Shown here: one piece after another, positions 61,066 to 64,000 of the stretch
Position numbering within the stretch: the first letter of the stretch is position 1
Layout: each line of letters opens with the position of its first letter
Source of the DNA: Trichocoleus desertorum NBK24
GTDB lineage: Bacteria > Cyanobacteriota > Cyanobacteriia > FACHB-46
Direction: 5' to 3'
Length of the DNA stretch: 64,000 bases
NCBI RefSeq assembly: GCF_030409055.1
Contig: NZ_CP116619.1
Location: 1,583,628-1,647,627, forward strand
Translations under genes and position numbers: made by a program
Notes under the pieces: model-generated
Databases searched by the model: none
Seen by the model: only the letters and a program-made list of their open reading frames with translations
What the model was told of the DNA's origin: nothing

Positions 61066-62415
61066 ATGCAACTTCCCATGATTGGCAAAGTTGAAAAACC
61101 TACCCCCTGGATCATTGGGCTACTTGTGGCTGGAGTGCTTGGTGTTTCAGGGACTGCGGTCCTCATTAATCGAGCCACGGCCCCACGAGAAGATCTTGCC
61201 GAGTTGACCATCCCCGTTCAGTCCCAAGATTTGCGGGTCCGGATCACTGCAAATGGCACGGTGGTACCAATTCAAAGCGTCAACCTCAGCCCCAAATCGG
61301 CAGGAATCGTGAAGGAACTGTACGTTGAGCAAGGCGATCGCGTGGAAGCAGGTGATGTGGTCGCCCGGATGGACAACAGCACCTTCAAAGCGGAGCTGAC
61401 TCAAGCCCAAGCCAATTTAGCGCAAGCGCAAGCCAATCTAGCAAAGGCAAAAGCGGGCAATACGACTGCTGCAATTGGTCAGATCCAAGCCAGTGTGTCC
61501 CAGGCAGAAGCTCAGGTGCGCGAAGCAGAAGCCCGCTTAGCTCTGGCGAACGATCGCGTCCGCCGCAACGAAACTTTGGCTACAGAAGGAGCAATTTCTC
61601 GCGATCGCCTGGATGAGGTGATCAGCGAAGCCAATCGTGCCAGAGCCAGCGTGGAACAAGCCCAAGCAGGGGTGCGAGAAGCCAGAAGACGGCTAGAAGA
61701 TTCACAAAATGGCTCCCGCCCAGAAGACATTGCCGTAGCAGAGGCGCGCGTCAAGGAAGCAGAGGGTCGAGTCCAAGCAGTGCAAACCCAGATTGAAGAC
61801 ACTTCTGTGCGGGCTCCTTTCGCAGGCATTATCACGCAGAAGTATGCCACGGAGGGAGCATTCGTTACCCCGACCACTTCAGCTTCGACTAACTCTTCTG
61901 CCACCTCTACTTCCGTGGTCGCCCTCGCCAGTGGATTGGAAGTACTAGCTGAAGTGCCCGAAGTAGATATTAACCAAGTGGCGGAAGGACAGGCTGTAGA
62001 AATTGTGGCTGATGCTTTTCCTGATCAAGTGTTTCAGGGCAAAGTTCGCCTAATTGCTCCTGCGGCGGTCGAGGAGCAAAATGTCACCTCCTTTCAAGTG
62101 CGGGTGGCTCTGGTGACGGGTAAAGATAAGCTGCGATCGGGCATGAATGTCGATCTCACTTTTCTAGGCAAGCAGTTGGATCAAGCCTTGGTCGTTCCGA
62201 CAGTGGCGATCGTCACCAAGGAAGGTGAAACGGGAGTCTTAGTCACCGATGACAAAAACCAACCCACCTTTAAGCCTGTCACCATTGGCCCTACCATTGG
62301 CAACCAAACTCAAGTGCTGGAAGGGTTAGAAGCAGGGGAAAAAGTGTTTGTTGAGTTGCCAGAAAATAAGAAGCTGGAAGACTTTACCCAACCTAAAGGC
62401 GAAAAGAAGCCATAA
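61066..62415 (+). CDS. HlyD/MacA-type periplasmic adaptor of an efflux pump
   Basis: 449 residues. One N-terminal membrane helix (WIIGLLVAGVLGVSGTAVLI, about 15-34). A split lipoyl domain (GIVKELYVEQGDRVEAGDVV and DTSVRAPFAGIITQKYATEG) flanks a long alpha-helical hairpin rich in Ala/Gln/Glu (about 100-245). Beta-barrel and membrane-proximal domains follow (VEIVADAFPDQVFQGKVRLI, VLVTDDKNQPTFKPVTIGPT). A Ser/Thr-rich insertion (TTSASTNSSATSTSVV) is in the second lipoyl half. The inner-membrane transporter and outer-membrane channel are not encoded in the next 24 bp; the following gene is on the other strand. AGGAG lies 6 nt before ATG 61066. Possibly controlled by the upstream GbsR-type regulator. 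Confidence 0.92.
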   Translation: MQLPMIGKVEKPTPWIIGLLVAGVLGVSGTAVLINRATAPREDLAELTIPVQSQDLRVRITANGTVVPIQSVNLSPKSAGIVKELYVEQGDRVEAGDVVARMDNSTFKAELTQAQANLAQAQANLAKAKAGNTTAAIGQIQASVSQAEAQVREAEARLALANDRVRRNETLATEGAISRDRLDEVISEANRARASVEQAQAGVREARRRLEDSQNGSRPEDIAVAEARVKEAEGRVQAVQTQIEDTSVRAPFAGIITQKYATEGAFVTPTTSASTNSSATSTSVVALASGLEVLAEVPEVDINQVAEGQAVEIVADAFPDQVFQGKVRLIAPAAVEEQNVTSFQVRVALVTGKDKLRSGMNVDLTFLGKQLDQALVVPTVAIVTKEGETGVLVTDDKNQPTFKPVTIGPTIGNQTQVLEGLEAGEKVFVELPENKKLEDFTQPKGEKKP

Positions 62416-62438
62416 CCAACGCAGCTTCAATTAAACCA

Positions 62439-63431
62439 TCAACTAAACCAACTCAGCCACAGCGGTAGTACGAGCAGCAACCCGATAAAACTTAGAGCAA
62501 TGCTACCTGTGAGCAATTCGCGATCGAGATTGTAGACCTCTGCCAGAATCAACACTGACAAACCTGTGGGCGTCCCAGACATCAGCACCAAGACTAATCG
62601 AGGTACGCCTGTCACGCCAAGGCATGTAGCCCCTACTCCCACCAGCCCAGGTACGATCAAAACTTTGAGCAGGGTGGGCAAGACCGCACGCTGGAGACTG
62701 CGCCAGCCTTTAATCGAGCCAAGGCGTAAGCCCACTAGTAACAAAGCACTCGCCATCACGACCCAGACCGCTTGATTCAGCCCAGTTTCGATCGCCTCTG
62801 ATAAAGCGATCGCGCGAGTACTAAATCCTAAAAGAAAGGCCCAAGTACTTGGAACAGTTACTACGTCCCGTAACTGCACCCACCAGTGATTCTTGGTTGC
62901 ACTATGACCAAAATAGCTAGCAATAAACACAGCAATGCCATAGTTGCCCACCACGTTGCTAGTGACGCTAAAAAGGACTGCCCAGCCTAAATCATCTATG
63001 CCAAACAACACTTGAGCCAAGGCCAAGCCGACAAAGCCTGTATTCCCCAACATTGCCGCCAGAATAAAGCTGCCTAGCGTGGCTCGCTGGGAGACAGGGG
63101 GGCTGCTCGATCCCAAGTTTATAGGAAGTTGAGAGGAGTCAGCGATCGCCACTGGAGTTGGTTCAAACTGCTTCTGGAACCCCCACCAAAAAACTAAGGA
63201 CAAAAACAGGCTCAGCACGAGCACCCCGACTGCCACGGCTGGAATAAAGCCCACGCGATCGGACAGCTCGGTTTGACGTCCTAGCACCAAGAGTTGTAAA
63301 GGGACTCCAACCCAATACAGTGCTTGTCCCAGCAACCGGGGGAACCGATTGGGTACCCACCGTAGGAGCAATAGCCCTAACCCTGGCCAGATCAGCAGAG
63401 GAGTGTAAGCACGGAACAGGGTATCCAGCAT
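62439..63431 (-). CDS. AEC (auxin efflux carrier) family transporter
   Basis: 330 residues with about ten hydrophobic helices in two five-helix halves. Typical AEC features: MLGNTGFVGLALAQVLFG (helix 4 with N-x-G), WAVLFSVTSNVVGNYGIAVF, and the late VLMSGTPTGLSVLILAEVYN with the Pro crossover. Bacterial AEC proteins carry organic acids such as malate; the substrate is unknown here. Plasma membrane. Separated by 23 bp from the convergent adaptor gene and by 66 bp from the HtrA-like gene upstream. Confidence 0.92.
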   Translation of the reverse strand: MLDTLFRAYTPLLIWPGLGLLLLRWVPNRFPRLLGQALYWVGVPLQLLVLGRQTELSDRVGFIPAVAVGVLVLSLFLSLVFWWGFQKQFEPTPVAIADSSQLPINLGSSSPPVSQRATLGSFILAAMLGNTGFVGLALAQVLFGIDDLGWAVLFSVTSNVVGNYGIAVFIASYFGHSATKNHWWVQLRDVVTVPSTWAFLLGFSTRAIALSEAIETGLNQAVWVVMASALLLVGLRLGSIKGWRSLQRAVLPTLLKVLIVPGLVGVGATCLGVTGVPRLVLVLMSGTPTGLSVLILAEVYNLDRELLTGSIALSFIGLLLVLPLWLSWFS

Positions 63432-63497
63432 CAGAGGACTCGGTAGGGCTATTAATCAAGCGAAGCCGCCTTAAAAGACGTCTGAATGGACTTAAAA

Positions 63498-64000
63498 CTA
63501 GCGCTCTAGCTTAGGACGAGGCACATCTTGTAAATCACCAGGTCGAATGGACAGTTGCTGAGTTTGTTCTCCCCGTTGGGTTTGCAATTGCAAAGGCTGA
63601 TTGACTCGGCTTTGTTCTACTGCCCGCTGCAATTGCTCAGCAGTTTTGACAGACTTGCCTTCGACCGCAGTAATCACATCACCTCGACGCAAACCTGCCG
63701 CTGCTGCTGGGCTATTGGGCATTACCTGCATCACCAAAACGCCATTCACTTCTGGGACAGCGAAGGGGGAATTGGGGTTGTTGTTAGATTCCTGGGCTAG
63801 TTCTGGGGTCAGGGTGAGCAATCGAACGCCAATATAAGGATGGGGAACTTTGCCGCCTCGAATTAGCACATCTTTGATTGCCTTGGCTTTATCGATGGGA
63901 ATGGCGAAACCAATCCCTTGAGCATCAGCTCGGATAGCAGTGTTGATTCCAATTACTTCACCGCGATCGCTCAACAACGGCCCCCCAGAGTTGCCAGGGT
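63498..64000 (-). CDS. HtrA/Deg-family serine protease, C-terminal part (cut by window end)
   Basis: The frame runs off the right edge, so the start and the His/Asp of the catalytic triad lie outside. Visible on the minus strand: PGNSGGPLLSDRGEVIGINT with the catalytic serine (GNSGG), the loop GIGFAIPIDKAKAIKDVLIR, then one PDZ domain (PYIGVRLLTLTPELAQ, VLVMQVMPNSPAAAAGLRRG, DVITAVEGKSVKTAEQL). Cyanobacteria have three such proteases (HtrA, HhoA, HhoB) in the periplasm or thylakoid lumen for protein quality control; which one this is cannot be decided from the fragment. Confidence 0.92.
   Translation of the reverse strand, partial: PGNSGGPLLSDRGEVIGINTAIRADAQGIGFAIPIDKAKAIKDVLIRGGKVPHPYIGVRLLTLTPELAQESNNNPNSPFAVPEVNGVLVMQVMPNSPAAAAGLRRGDVITAVEGKSVKTAEQLQRAVEQSRVNQPLQLQTQRGEQTQQLSIRPGDLQDVPRPKLER

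Noticed and set aside
1-64000. Search by eye for tRNA, rRNA, CRISPR arrays, insertion sequences and phage genes
   Set aside because: None seen. No regular repeat-spacer arrays, no transposase motifs and no T-loop-like tRNA sequences noticed. Small RNAs could still be present, as they cannot be excluded by reading.

Overview
The window is chromosomal DNA of a cyanobacterium, probably filamentous. Evidence seen directly: the HIP1 octamer GCGATCGC and close variants recur throughout. Evidence from known families: carotenoid genes of cyanobacterial type (crtD, crtO, an apocarotenoid-cleaving oxygenase), a cytochrome b6f heme-attachment factor (CCB type), cyanobacterial families of unknown function (DUF3155, DUF3611, DUF3086, DUF3119), a MlaE/TGD1-like lipid permease, an IMS-domain protein and a GH57 glycogen branching enzyme. 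I found no rRNA, tRNA, CRISPR array, transposase or phage gene. It reads as core/accessory chromosome with short operons on both strands.

Layout. 1-11.2 kb: the 3' part of a BioD-like/DRTGG protein, the carotenoid oxygenase, a DprA-like protein, a MAPEG protein, a YajQ protein, a stop-interrupted secreted-protein gene, a VOC protein, an EcsC-like protein, the branching enzyme, an IMS-domain protein and a small secreted protein. 11.4-19.7 kb: an SLH protein, a GAF histidine kinase (possibly Hik2/CSK type), DUF3155, a CCB factor, a PadR regulator, DUF3611, a fructosamine-kinase-like protein and an M16 peptidase. 20.2-30.7 kb: crtD followed on the same strand by three GT41 (SPINDLY/OGT-like) proteins, the last a 1437-residue fusion of methyltransferase, GT2, GT4, TPR and GT41 modules. 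30.8-38.6 kb: a helical-repeat membrane protein, Hsp33, a SRPBCC-like protein, a GNAT acetyltransferase and a six-PAS histidine kinase. 38.7-43.6 kb, all minus strand: a Crp/Fnr regulator, a two-TM protein, a small secreted protein, a membrane-fused spermidine synthase, DUF4178 and S-adenosylmethionine decarboxylase, which look like one polyamine/envelope operon. 43.8-53.8 kb: a VOC protein, two hemerythrins, crtO, a saccharopine-dehydrogenase-like enzyme, small membrane proteins, plsY, DUF3086, DUF3119 and MlaE. 54.1-64.0 kb: an active/inactive M16 peptidase pair, a TPR gene interrupted by an amber codon, a secreted EndoU-like protein, a MarR/GbsR regulator, an RND/MacA-type adaptor, an AEC transporter and the 3' part of an HtrA-like protease.

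The two most system-like loci are (a) the crtD-GT41-GT41-fusion cluster at 20.2-30.7 kb, with tight spacing and an 8-bp gene overlap, which suggests an operon for glycan or protein glycosylation, and (b) the five-gene SpeD/DUF4178/SpeE-like/small secreted/two-TM cluster at 38.7-42.6 kb. Two genes (4197-4589 and 58170-58916) each carry one in-frame stop with the reading frame preserved on both sides. They are either recent pseudogenes or sequence errors.
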